Positions 1-7,428 of a DNA stretch of 19,991 nucleotides are shown here, in pieces. The position numbers were made by a program, and so were the translations under genes. The notes below the pieces were generated by a model. It saw nothing but the letters and a program-made list of their open reading frames with translations. It was not told the DNA's origin and did not search any database. Origin of the DNA: JBCBSS01 sp039819065 (GTDB lineage: Bacteria > Bacteroidota > Bacteroidia > Cytophagales > Cyclobacteriaceae); assembly GCA_039819065.1 (NCBI GenBank), contig JBCBSS010000148.1, positions 1 through 19,991 on the forward strand. Reading direction: 5' to 3'. Every line of letters begins with the position of its first letter. Positions within the stretch are counted from its first letter, which is position 1.

Positions 1-75
1 AGGCTTCTTTCTTCCATCTAATAATATTAAAGTTGAGCACTAAAGTAATTATTAATCTAGAATGCAACAGCCCTG

Positions 76-87
76 CCGCTGGCGGGG
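76..87. repeat. Short GC-rich palindromic element, copy 1
   Basis: The 12-base word CCGCTGGCGGGG occurs here and again at 7309-7320, both in intergenic DNA and both GC-rich in an AT-leaning setting. Its core CCGC-TG-GCGG can fold back on itself. At the second site the palindrome is longer and perfect (7 bp). I read the pair as copies of a dispersed REP-like intergenic repeat; this copy is the more decayed one. The family assignment is inference. Confidence 0.45.
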
Positions 88-130
88 TATCTCTCGATTT
101 AAAGTGTTGGTTATTAATAAGATAGATTCT

Positions 131-150
131 CGTCCCGACTTGTCGGGATG
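131..150. repeat. Palindromic hairpin element (TCCCGAC arms)
   Basis: The arms TCCCGAC (133-139) and GTCGGGA (142-148) are perfectly complementary around a TT centre. One wobble and one further pair extend the stem to 131-150. It lies in the spacer downstream of the oxidoreductase gene. No T-run follows on either strand, so a REP-like repeat is more likely than a terminator. Confidence 0.5.
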
Positions 151-200
151 ACCGCTCAGAACGGCTTTTGAAGCAGCCCCTTATTATTCTAATCAAGGTA

Positions 201-220
201 GTCAGGTCTTTCGACCTGAC
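201..220 (-). terminator. Hairpin downstream of the oxidoreductase gene
   Basis: The arms GTCAGGTC (201-208) and GACCTGAC (213-220) form a perfect 8-bp stem with a 4-base loop. On the minus strand the loop reads GAAA, a GNRA-type tetraloop, which suggests selection as an RNA hairpin. It begins about 40 bases past the stop codon of the minus-strand gene at 260-1474. No U-tract follows, so it may be a transcript-end stabiliser or an atypical terminator. Confidence 0.5.
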
Positions 221-259
221 CGTATATCTTAACCTTACGAAGTCACCCAGAATACCCGA

Positions 260-1474
260 CTATGGCAGCCAAGAATACCCATGTCGGTTTTTCCAGAGGA
301 AGTATTTCTCTAATAGGATCTTACCGAAGTCATTGAATATGTTTGGTAGAATGATCGCAAACTGTCTCGGACGGAAGAGGTGATTAGCTACCAGGTAGAC
401 TTCTTTTCTTCCTGCGTCCATCACACAAAGCGCCGGTATACGTCCCCATTCTTTTTCGACCAACTTAGTCTTCCCGTTAATCATTTTGATGATGTTCTTG
501 GCAGCAATTTTACCAGTCACATCACTAGGGTAACCTGTCTTAGGTACGCCGTATGGCACGCCATTAATATCAAATGGCGGCTTGAGCTGGACAGCGAGCC
601 CTGCTGCGAAAACGTTAGGGTAATCGACGTGTTGGTAAGTGCCTTTCACCGGTACGAAACCTTTCTCGTCACTCAGTTTGGGACTGGCCTTCATGACATC
701 TGCACCTTCAAAAGGAGGCATCAGCATCGCCATTTTAAAAGGAAGTTCGGTACCGTCTTTCAAGATGATCTTATTTTCTTCCAGCTTTTCAATATGAGCA
801 TCCGTAATCCAATGGATATTGTAGAGCTTCATGAACATCTTGAGCATGCCCTCACCTCCCGGCATACCGTCGATACCAAAATTGCCTAGATATGGCTCAG
901 GTGTAATCCAATACAACTTCACCTTGTTTCTTACCTTCCTGTTTCTCAACTCTTTGTCCATGTTGAAGAGATACTCGTAAGAGGCTCCCATACAACTCGC
1001 ACCTTGGGTTGCACCGATCACCACCGGGCCGGGATCTTCGACCAGTTGCTCAAAAGCTTCCCTGGTCTTCATGGCTAATTTGGGCAAGGCGATGTTCTGC
1101 ACCTTATTATCTTCAGGTTTTAGGCCATCTAGAATATCAAAATTCATCTTTACGCCAGTGGCTACTACCAGGTATTCATAGTTCAATATAGCACCGTCCT
1201 GAAGGTGAACAGCTTTTTCATCGGGGTCTACGTTAGTCGCAGCTTGTTCAATGAATTTGATTTTCTTCTTCTGCAATATGGGTCTCAGGTCGAATTTGAT
1301 GTCTTCCATCTTTCTTCTACCAAAGGGCACCCAAATCAATGAGGGCACATAGAGGAATTCATGAGTAGGAGATACAACACAAACCTGATAGTCTTTGTCT
1401 TTGAGTTGTTTTTTGATCTGAAGAGCAGCAGTAAATCCAGCGAAATTACTACCGAGTATAACTATATTTTTCAT
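260..1474 (-). CDS. Sulfide:quinone oxidoreductase-like FAD flavoprotein
   Basis: This is probably a membrane-associated flavoprotein that passes electrons from sulfide to the quinone pool. The 404-residue product opens with a Rossmann dinucleotide motif (MKNIVILGSNFAGF), has the mid-protein ATG motif (VVATG, about residue 105), and has the second FAD contact YPNVFAAG near residue 288. Two cysteines sit where SQR catalytic cysteines lie: Cys161 in GASCMGASYEY and Cys350 in ALCVMDAG. The position matching the third cysteine (Cys128 in the Acidithiobacillus enzyme) is alanine, in VQNIAL. The tail, from about residue 370, is hydrophobic and amphipathic, as expected for monotopic membrane binding. 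I chose the start at 1474; an upstream in-frame ATG at 1558 adds 28 residues that do not belong to the fold. It stands alone, with no sulfur-metabolism neighbours, so the sulfide substrate is inferred and another pyridine nucleotide-disulfide oxidoreductase role is possible. Confidence 0.85.
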   Translation of the reverse strand: MKNIVILGSNFAGFTAALQIKKQLKDKDYQVCVVSPTHEFLYVPSLIWVPFGRRKMEDIKFDLRPILQKKKIKFIEQAATNVDPDEKAVHLQDGAILNYEYLVVATGVKMNFDILDGLKPEDNKVQNIALPKLAMKTREAFEQLVEDPGPVVIGATQGASCMGASYEYLFNMDKELRNRKVRNKVKLYWITPEPYLGNFGIDGMPGGEGMLKMFMKLYNIHWITDAHIEKLEENKIILKDGTELPFKMAMLMPPFEGADVMKASPKLSDEKGFVPVKGTYQHVDYPNVFAAGLAVQLKPPFDINGVPYGVPKTGYPSDVTGKIAAKNIIKMINGKTKLVEKEWGRIPALCVMDAGRKEVYLVANHLFRPRQFAIILPNIFNDFGKILLEKYFLWKNRHGYSWLP

Positions 1475-1604
1475 CTGCTGGTCATTTGTTTTGACTGGAA
1501 ATTGGTTTTTTCCAGCATATCCCAGCATGAGCCAGCGCAGTTTATGAGCTGATTTCAATCAGTAAGGGTGGTTATATGACGCTACTAACATCGTTTCGTG
1601 CGTC

Positions 1605-1627
1605 ATTGCCCGGTTCATCCGGGTAAT
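1605..1627. repeat. GTCATT-type palindromic repeat
   Basis: The arms ATTGCCCGG (1605-1613) and CCGGGTAAT (1619-1627) pair with one wobble around the loop TTCAT. The element is preceded by CGTCATT at 1601-1607. The same border heptamer, CGTCATT or TGTCATT, marks repeats at 6963-6969 and, inverted, at 7216-7222 and 7464-7470. It is therefore one member of a dispersed, degenerate intergenic repeat family. Confidence 0.5.
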
Positions 1628-1665
1628 CTCCTATTCTAAACATTATACCTATATGTTCCGCCCTG

Positions 1666-1683
1666 GTCGGAGATGTCTCCAAC
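1666..1683. repeat. Small inverted repeat (GGAGA/TCTCC core)
   Basis: The arms GTCGGAGA (1666-1673) and TCTCCAAC (1676-1683) pair with one mismatch around TG. It lies 38 bases from the preceding GTCATT-type hairpin. The two may form one composite REP/MITE-like unit between the oxidoreductase gene and the gene ending at 1777. Confidence 0.4.
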
Positions 1684-1737
1684 GAGTATAACATAAGGCA
1701 AAACTCATTTAGTCATATCTCTAAGGACTATGCTACC

Positions 1738-1757
1738 TTTTGGTGACAGCACCAAAA
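1738..1757 (-). terminator. Terminator-like hairpin after the V4R-like gene
   Basis: The arms TTTTGGTG (1738-1745) and CACCAAAA (1750-1757) form a perfect 8-bp stem with a 4-base loop, 20 bases beyond the stop codon of the minus-strand gene at 1777-2319. A second palindrome, TACAATTAATTGTA (1772-1785), overlaps that stop codon. There is no long U-tract on the minus strand, so the terminator call rests on position and stem quality. Confidence 0.5.
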
Positions 1758-1776
1758 CGGGTTTTAAGCAGTACAA

Positions 1777-2319
1777 TTAATTGTATGAAACGATGTACCA
1801 ACTATCATCCGCCCCTTCGTTTCTGGAAGGCTTACTACGATCTAGTTCGACCGAAACCGATTTCTCAAACTTTCTGGCCATGGTGGTAATGATACCACGA
1901 TCAAAATCGCATGGATATGGGTTTTTACAGTGCATTTTGATCGTTTTGTTAGTCCTATCATGGTAGACCATCTTATAGAAACCTATGTCTCCATTGCGGT
2001 GATTCATATTGTAAGCCACATCAATAGAAGCTAAGGCTTTCTCTATATTGTCGATCTGAGGAGGGAATTTGGCGTTAGCTGGTATTTTTTTGCCAATCTC
2101 AAAAAGTGTATGACCACCATACTTTTTGGCAATTTCCCTAAAGGAATTCAGCCATGCTTTTTGGCAGTACCAACTTTCGGGCTGGGGGTCGTTAATGCCA
2201 CATTCTTGTAACATTTTCAAGGCCATAGTTCTCATGAAATTAGGGAACGAATTGATGGTTGTTAGTACGGTCTCCCCATTAACTTCTACATTCGGTGCAA
2301 ATTGTTCAAACTGTGCCAT
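1777..2319 (-). CDS. Small protein with a V4R-like C-terminal domain
   Basis: A 180-residue soluble protein with no signal peptide or membrane segment. Residues about 25-100 are helix-forming and include GINDPQPESWYCQKAW. The C-terminal third carries HCKNPYPCDFDRGII (residues 130-144), then an alternating strand region ending in GADDSWYIVSY. The order Cys-x5-Cys, a helix, a charged strand, then a terminal W/F-x-I strand resembles V4R/heme-NO-binding-like sensor domains, where a cysteine cluster near the end binds a ligand or metal. The cysteines seen are 40, 52, 131 and 137. The family assignment is pattern-based and uncertain; a conserved hypothetical of unknown role is the fallback. The ATG at 2319 is the only sensible start. 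The gene appears to be transcribed alone. Confidence 0.75.
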   Translation of the reverse strand: MAQFEQFAPNVEVNGETVLTTINSFPNFMRTMALKMLQECGINDPQPESWYCQKAWLNSFREIAKKYGGHTLFEIGKKIPANAKFPPQIDNIEKALASIDVAYNMNHRNGDIGFYKMVYHDRTNKTIKMHCKNPYPCDFDRGIITTMARKFEKSVSVELDRSKPSRNEGADDSWYIVSYN

Positions 2320-2808
2320 AGTCTCAACGCATTAAGTTTTTAAAAAATGAACTAAGTGATTCACCACTACGCTTACTAAAAAATTGCTGGTTTTGATTCA
2401 TCTTTACTCGCAGTATCACTTCATATGCTGGCGGTAGCGGTTGTCTCAACGTTAGCAAAACTAGATCAGGTCATTACCATAAAAAGTCAATGCGACATCC
2501 TTACTGAGCTACGGTCTACGGACTTACATTTAGCAGATGTAATATTTAACAACGACTGTGTATCTAAGTGCTTGTCAGACACACAAACCGCATTTTTATT
2601 CAATACCCACCGGACAGAACGATCTTGCGTGTTAATAAGGACGTGCTATAGTTGTAGGCTCGTAAATGCCTGATTATCTGATATTAAGGTACTGTTGAAC
2701 CGGGAATACCATGACCAATAATTCTCTTACCGAAAGGAAATAAGAGAAAACTTTGCCGTGTTATGGATTTTGTGTTTTTTTGGACGGAATTACTCTTAGG
2801 AGCACTTA
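2320..2808. other. Intergenic stretch, no convincing gene
   Basis: I found no plausible coding sequence in 489 bases. A plus-strand open frame of 82 codons at 2425-2673 lacks domain-like composition and any family resemblance, and I reject it. Small structures seen are a 6-bp hairpin TTACAT/ATGTAA at 2524-2542, a tandem CTACGG doublet near 2510, and GTCTCAACG repeated at about 2322 and 2442. The promoter for the minus-strand gene starting at 2319 must lie near 2330-2420, but no clear TAnnTTTG box is visible. Confidence 0.5.
2722..2748 (-). terminator. Hairpin downstream of the lipocalin-like lipoprotein gene
   Basis: The arms TTCTCTTA (2722-2729) and TAAGAGAA (2741-2748) form a perfect 8-bp stem with an 11-base loop. 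It lies about 60 bases past the stop codon of the minus-strand gene at 2809-3267. The stem is AT-rich and followed by TTATT on the minus strand, so it is a weak terminator candidate. Confidence 0.4.
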
Positions 2809-3267
2809 TTAATTCCCCCTCTCAAGTACGTGTAATATCTTAAGCTGACCTCCCAACCTCTCATTAAGAATGATCTTGGTTGGGCTGATTGATATTATTT
2901 CTATTGGAATGGAGTCGTATTCAGGCCCCTCTCCGAAGGCAAGGTTCCAAAACATAGTTTTTTCATCCGAACTAATAGAAAATTTTCCGTGCGCCTCTTC
3001 TACATTACCGTGTCTGACGGTCGGTTTACCTCTTTCAAAAGTACTATCTTCAAAAAAGCGATAAGTATACTCCTTGTAAGCCTCTTCAAAAGTTTGATCA
3101 TCAATATCAGTCCCGTGAAGGCTCATATTGCCGCTGATGAATTCTGCATTAGTCACTTCCCATTCCCCAAATATGTTGTCATATTGCTTATCAACCACTG
3201 GCTTCTTGGATGAATCGCTGCACGATACAAAAGCAATGAGAATAATTATCAAACTGATCTTTTTCAT
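2809..3267 (-). CDS. Lipocalin-like lipoprotein
   Basis: A 152-residue lipoprotein. The start at 3267 gives a compact lipobox signal, MKKISLIIILIAFVSC, with Cys16 as the lipidated residue; the longer in-frame start at 3288 would add seven residues before the signal. GGAG lies about 11 bases upstream of the chosen ATG, one of the few SD-like sites in the window. The mature part begins with GEWEVTNAEF, then alternating beta strands (YTYRFFEDSTF, KFSISSDEKTMFWNL, IPIEIISISPTKIIL). This matches small Bacteroidota lipocalin-like lipoproteins that report the residual between two states of a beta-barrel, but no ligand can be named. It lies 41 bases downstream of a decayed gene on the same strand and may once have shared its transcript. 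Confidence 0.75.
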   Translation of the reverse strand: MKKISLIIILIAFVSCSDSSKKPVVDKQYDNIFGEWEVTNAEFISGNMSLHGTDIDDQTFEEAYKEYTYRFFEDSTFERGKPTVRHGNVEEAHGKFSISSDEKTMFWNLAFGEGPEYDSIPIEIISISPTKIILNERLGGQLKILHVLERGN

Positions 3268-3308
3268 TTGTATACTTACTCCGTGCAATCTATCTCATAA
3301 ACCAGAAT

Positions 3309-3870
3309 TTAGAAAGTTATAGTGATATTCAGACTTAAGATTGAATCCAATACATCTTTGCACCATTTATAGCCCCACGACTTTTCGGCGTACTTTATCT
3401 CTGGCTGGCTAAATATATTTTCTAGAAAACTCTCTACAGTTTCTTTTCCAAATGAAAATGGGCTGAATGTATAGAGAATAGGATCTAGCCCAGTCGATTC
3501 CTAGTAATTATCCAGTTCCTCCTCCAGAACAGTGTAAAAGGGTTTTAATAGGCAAAAAGGAATGACAGAGAAAATCTCTAAAAAACTACGGTACAAGTCC
3601 TTAAACCTCCTAAACTCTAGAATTGACCATATGGTAATACTCGGGATATGATTCATTGATGCGAAACGATCCGAGTAATTATCCCGCTCGTTGTTATAGT
3701 TTTTTGATTATCTCGCTAATTGAATTAGTATCTAACAAGCATAATTTATATTCGACACCCTCGTATTTTAACATGAACAAATATTGATTAGATGAAATAG
3801 TCTTTGATCGCCTAAACGAAATCTTTAGAACCCTTGAACCAATTTTAATTGTACCACCAAAAATACACTC
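3309..3870 (-). pseudogene. Decayed gene of unknown family, about 187 codons
   Basis: Translating the minus strand gives a continuous protein-like product broken twice. The first frame, from about 3870 to 3694, reads TIKIGSRVLKISFRRSKT..YLFMLKYEGVEYKLCLLDTN and ends SISEIIKKL-stop. Removing one A from the A6 run (3700-3705) joins it to the second frame (IKNYNNERDNYSDRFA..). That frame continues for about 130 codons to a TAA at 3309-3311, interrupted once by a TAG at 3501-3503 inside EEELDNY*ESTGLDPILYTF. Both halves have normal amino-acid composition with conserved-looking aromatic and charged runs. No ATG is visible; AGGAG followed by an ATT codon lies near 3870, so the start may also be lost. 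I do not recognise the family. A sequencing error could explain one lesion, but hardly all of them. Confidence 0.7.
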
Positions 3871-3929
3871 CTAAAACACCGTAAGTACACGGTTTAATCA
3901 AATTGTTAACTGCATAACCAAATTTCACT

Positions 3930-3961
3930 TTTGTATAAATTGATATCATTTCCTACATTTA
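3930..3961 (+). promoter_or_regulatory. Predicted Bacteroidota-type promoter for padR-permease
   Basis: TTTG at 3930-3933 is followed after 20 bases by TACATTTA (3954-3961). This matches the Bacteroidota consensus TTTG-N19-21-TAnnTTTG at all but the last base. It lies 16 bases before the ATG at 3978, so the leader would be very short. This is a prediction from pattern only. Confidence 0.4.
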
Positions 3962-3977
3962 TGAAAATTGATATTAG

Positions 3978-4325
3978 ATGAAGGGATCTCAACTGGGTGA
4001 ATTCGAAGAATTGGTGTTGTTGGTGACAGGGGTTTTGTTTCCTGAGGCTTATGGCTTGAATATCCGTAGGGAAATCACGGAGCAGACTGGACGCAATGTG
4101 GCACTGGGTGCTATCCATTCTGCCTTGAACCGGCTGGAAAAGAAAGGGTTTCTCAAATCTAAGCTGGCAGAAGAAACACACGAACGCGGTGGGCGCCGTA
4201 AGCGGCTTTTCTGGATCACCGCTGCTGGCAAGCGAGCTATGCAAACCAATCATGAAGTAAGGAATACGCTTTGGAACCGCATTCCGGAGCTGGCATGGAA
4301 GGGATTGGATTATGGCACTGCTTAA
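3978..4325 (+). CDS. PadR-family transcriptional regulator
   Basis: A 115-residue winged-helix regulator. The PadR signature is clear: GEFEELVLLVTGVLFPEAYGLNI (helix 1-2, residues 7-29), GAIHSALNRLEKKGFL (recognition helix, residues 44-59) and ERGGRRKRLFWITAAGKRAM (wing, residues 69-88). The short C-terminal dimerisation helix ends in NTLWNRIPELAW. In this subfamily, small PadR proteins sit directly in front of an FtsX-type permease and presumably repress it. Here the stop codon overlaps the permease start by 14 bases, so translation is coupled. The effector is unknown. The start is supported by the promoter-like element just upstream and by family length. Confidence 0.93.
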   Translation: MKGSQLGEFEELVLLVTGVLFPEAYGLNIRREITEQTGRNVALGAIHSALNRLEKKGFLKSKLAEETHERGGRRKRLFWITAAGKRAMQTNHEVRNTLWNRIPELAWKGLDYGTA

Positions 4326-6912
4326 GCAAAGAACACCTCCATCCAGTGCGGATGAGTTACTGGGTTGGTTCTGCAAAGACCAACTGCTGGAAGAGATCAA
4401 AGGTGACCTGCATGAATTGTATGAGGTCGACCTAGCTGAAACGCCCAAATGGAGAGCCAACCTCAGCTATTGGTATCATGTACTGCATTTCCTCCGTCCC
4501 TTCGCGTTAAAGTCCTCCAGTCAAAACTCAAATACCGTTATGATCAGAAGCCATTTCAAATTTGCCTGGCGCAATATTTCAAAGCACAAGATGAGTGCCG
4601 TCACTAATATCGTCAGCCTGGCCGTAGGCATAGCCTGCTTCATCTTTATTTTCATCTACCTGAAGGACGAGTTGAGCTATGACCGCTTTCATACTGACTC
4701 AGAGCGCATCCATCGGATCGCTATTGATTTCGTATCGGCAAATGGTCGTATCCCTGATGCCACTACCCCACCAGCATTGGCACCGGCGCTCAAGCGGGAT
4801 TTCCCTGAGGTAGAGACCAGTGTGCGTCTGTTCCCCAATTGGGGAAGGAAGTTTCTCTTTGAAGTGGATGGTAAGAAATTCTACGAGGAAGAATATATCA
4901 GAACGGATTCTACCTTTTTCGATGTATTTGATTTCAAGCCTTTGCATGGTGATGTTAAAACGGCGCTAGATGCTCCCAATCAAATTGTACTGACCCGCAG
5001 TACCGCCATCAAGTATTTCGGCGATGACGATGTAGTGGGAAAAACAATGGTGTTGGGTCCCAGCGATCCATTGGTGTTAAGGGTTTCTGCTGTGGTTGAA
5101 GACGTGCCGGACAATTCTCATTTCAAATTCGACATGCTCGGTCGTATCACTTTTAATGACATTGAAGAAAATTGGGGTTGGTATAACTTCTACACTTATA
5201 TCAAAGTATTTCCAAATGCAGATATGGCTGCTTTCGAAGCTAAGCTGCAACCCTTTTTTGAAGGTTATGAAGACCCTGCAGAGTACTATAATGCCATTTA
5301 CAGCCAGCGGCTAACGGATATTCACCTGAAGTCCAACCTGAAATGGGAGTTAGAAGCGAACGGCAATATTGAAACGGTCTATATTCTGGCCGGGTTGGCT
5401 TTGTTCGTATTGCTGATCTCTTGCTTAAACTATCTTAACTTGGCGGTGGCAGAATCCCTCAAACGATTCAAGGAAGTGGGCGTACGCAAGGTTTTTGGTG
5501 CCCATAGAAAGTCATTGATCAACCAGTTTTTGGTAGAAACGATGCTCATCACCATCATCTCATTATTGTTAGGATGCCTCTTTGCAGAATTCTTGTTCGG
5601 TGCGCTGCAAGACCTACTTGGCAAGCCTTTGACGCTATTCGCCGACGAAAACATGGGTTTTCTATTGGGCTTGGCTGGATTCATTTTATTGATGGGTCTG
5701 CTGGCAGGGCTCTATCCCGCTATTTCCATTTCGAGGTTCAAAACAGCACTGGCTGTCAAAGGGCAAATCAACCGCTCAGGCAAATCAGCTCTGGGTTTGC
5801 GTAAAGTACTACTGATCATTCAATTCTCGTTATCCGCGTTTATGATCTTCGGCACACTTACGGTGTACCAGCAGTCGGAACATATTAGAAATAAGGACAA
5901 GGGTTTTTCTACTGAGCAAGTTCTGGTCATAGAAAACGGAACCAGTATCGATAATCAAGCACCACTCAAAACTGAGCTTCAGCGGCTCTCGCAGGTCAAT
6001 GATGTGGGCGTCGCCAGCGGTATCATCGGTGGGCTGAACTGGACTACCGGTGTGGGCTACCCTGAAGAGCTGGTCATGAATTATGTGGTGATCGATCCCG
6101 GCTTCATCGAGACACTCGATCTCAACTTGATAGCGGGTAGAAACTTCGAGGAAGAGCGGGAGACGGATCGTCAAGGATGGAATATGATCATCAATGAGAC
6201 CGCGCTTGATGAGTTGGGGCTTACGCTTGATGATGTGGGCAAGCCAATACCGTTGGTAGAGCAGAATGATGATTCTGTGGCCAACGGCACCATCATCGGA
6301 GTGGTGAAGGATTTCCATTTTACTGATTTCAAACTAGAGATCAAGCCATTCGCTTTCTTCTATCGGGATAGAAGTCTGGACTACGTCAGTGTGAAGCTCA
6401 ACACGGCGGACATTTCTGAGACCATCGGAGAAATAGAAGGTATCTGGTCGAAATTCACCAATGGAGAGCCGATGGAGTACTTCTTCATGGATCAGCAATT
6501 CGCCGACATTCACGCACAGGAAAACAGATTATCCAAAATCTTGATGTACTTGACTATGCTGGCGTTTTTCATTGCCTTCGTGGGTATGATCGCTATCACT
6601 AGAATTACCATCAAGGACAAGCGAAAAGAGATTGCTATTAGAAAAGTGTTAGGAGCATCCGTAGCAGGGGTCACCAATTTGATCACCAGTAGGTTCTTGA
6701 TTTTAGTAATTGTCGCCAACCTTGTAGCGGTGCCTGTTTCTTACTGGCTCATGAATACATGGCTTGATGGCTTCGCCTACCGAACCACATTAGGCTTGGA
6801 GCTGTTCCTGGTAGCTATTGGTTCTACTATCCTGGTGGCGACCAGCATTGTCGGGCTTCAGTCGGTCAAAGCAGCGGTGACTAATCCTGTTCAGAACTTG
6901 AGGCAGGAGTAA
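4312..6912 (+). CDS. Orphan ABC transporter permease (MacB/FtsX type) with N-terminal prefix domain
   Basis: An 866-residue inner-membrane protein. Residues 1-75 form a cytoplasmic prefix (ADELLGWFCKDQLLEEIKGDLHELYE, family "permease prefix domain 2"). Then come TM1 (about 94-117) and a MacB-like periplasmic domain (about 118-340). A first FtsX domain follows with TMs near 353-379, 406-430 and 447-472, and the motif GVRKVFGA at 390-397. A fifth TM lies at 496-518, then a second periplasmic domain. A second FtsX domain has TMs near 741-763, 793-815 and 829-850, and the motif AIRKVLGA at 775-782. The layout is therefore a tandem duplication of a 4-TM unit. MacB-type permeases transmit ATP-driven motion to periplasmic cargo rather than forming a channel. 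No ATPase is encoded beside it, so it must use one from elsewhere. Substrate unknown; export of an antimicrobial, lipid or peptide is plausible. Confidence 0.92.
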   Translation: MALLKQRTPPSSADELLGWFCKDQLLEEIKGDLHELYEVDLAETPKWRANLSYWYHVLHFLRPFALKSSSQNSNTVMIRSHFKFAWRNISKHKMSAVTNIVSLAVGIACFIFIFIYLKDELSYDRFHTDSERIHRIAIDFVSANGRIPDATTPPALAPALKRDFPEVETSVRLFPNWGRKFLFEVDGKKFYEEEYIRTDSTFFDVFDFKPLHGDVKTALDAPNQIVLTRSTAIKYFGDDDVVGKTMVLGPSDPLVLRVSAVVEDVPDNSHFKFDMLGRITFNDIEENWGWYNFYTYIKVFPNADMAAFEAKLQPFFEGYEDPAEYYNAIYSQRLTDIHLKSNLKWELEANGNIETVYILAGLALFVLLISCLNYLNLAVAESLKRFKEVGVRKVFGAHRKSLINQFLVETMLITIISLLLGCLFAEFLFGALQDLLGKPLTLFADENMGFLLGLAGFILLMGLLAGLYPAISISRFKTALAVKGQINRSGKSALGLRKVLLIIQFSLSAFMIFGTLTVYQQSEHIRNKDKGFSTEQVLVIENGTSIDNQAPLKTELQRLSQVNDVGVASGIIGGLNWTTGVGYPEELVMNYVVIDPGFIETLDLNLIAGRNFEEERETDRQGWNMIINETALDELGLTLDDVGKPIPLVEQNDDSVANGTIIGVVKDFHFTDFKLEIKPFAFFYRDRSLDYVSVKLNTADISETIGEIEGIWSKFTNGEPMEYFFMDQQFADIHAQENRLSKILMYLTMLAFFIAFVGMIAITRITIKDKRKEIAIRKVLGASVAGVTNLITSRFLILVIVANLVAVPVSYWLMNTWLDGFAYRTTLGLELFLVAIGSTILVATSIVGLQSVKAAVTNPVQNLRQE

Positions 6913-7169
6913 GTGGATTAGATATAAGAAGAAAGACGAAAGATGTAAGACTTAATTCTGGGTGTCATTGCGAACCGTCAGAAGTATTCTAAGAGAGAAA
7001 AGAAGTTGGAAGTTAGAGGTTGGAATAAGGAAATAGATGGAAATAGTTAGAAGTAGATAGAAATAAATAAGCCTTAAAGAACGAATACCATCAAATGATC
7101 ACCACATTACTGCATCAAACCATCATCCGGTCCTCCTGAAAGGAACTTAGGGGCGTCGAGCAACACATC

Positions 7170-7193
7170 AAAGTAACTTTCGCTAGGATAGAG
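7170..7193. repeat. Direct repeat, copy 1 (pair with 7519-7543)
   Basis: AAAGTAACTTTCG followed by CTAGGATAGAG recurs at 7519-7543 as AAAGTAACTTTCG-C-CTAGGTTAGAG, differing by one inserted base and one substitution over about 24 bases. The two copies are about 350 bases apart in the same orientation. In copy 2 the repeat is preceded by CG, which makes a 15-base palindrome. Confidence 0.6.
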
Positions 7194-7288
7194 AAAGATT
7201 TCTCTCTGCGTTCGAAATGACACGCTGTAGCTAGGGCTTTTCTTAAACAACACAAACAGCAAGGCAAACATCACCACAAAATAGCATT

Positions 7289-7321
7289 ACAGCCATTCTG
7301 GCTGTCCCCCGCTGGCGGGGG
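7289..7321. repeat. Double hairpin including GC-rich palindrome, copy 2
   Basis: Two hairpins abut exactly. ACAGCC (7289-7294) pairs with GGCTGT (7300-7305) around ATTCT. CCCCCGC (7306-7312) then pairs with GCGGGGG (7315-7321) around TG. The second contains the 12-base word shared with 76-87. It is followed by TTGGGGGTGG, so the plus strand carries clustered G-tracts. I read it as a dispersed intergenic palindrome of REP type. Confidence 0.6.
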
Positions 7322-7337
7322 TTGGGGGTGGACAAAA

Positions 7338-7370
7338 AGTAATTAGATTACTCGGAGTAATCTAATTACT
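7338..7370. repeat. Perfect 33-base palindrome
   Basis: The left arm AGTAATTAGATTACTC (7338-7353) is the exact reverse complement of the right arm (7355-7370), with a single central G. It is related in sequence and length to the palindrome at 7620-7654. A 16-bp perfect stem is far beyond chance and longer than a normal operator. No T-run follows. Possible roles are a mobile-element end, a cruciform site or a strong symmetric terminator. Confidence 0.75.
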
Positions 7371-7428
7371 AGGGAGGATGAAGCACCAGCAAGAGTGGTT
7401 TAGGACCAAACTTTGACTTTATCATGGG

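Noticed and set aside
2425..2673. Plus-strand open frame of 82 codons
   Set aside because: Low-complexity, Cys/Thr/Leu-scattered product with no domain pattern, no promoter or ribosome site, and no resemblance to a known protein.
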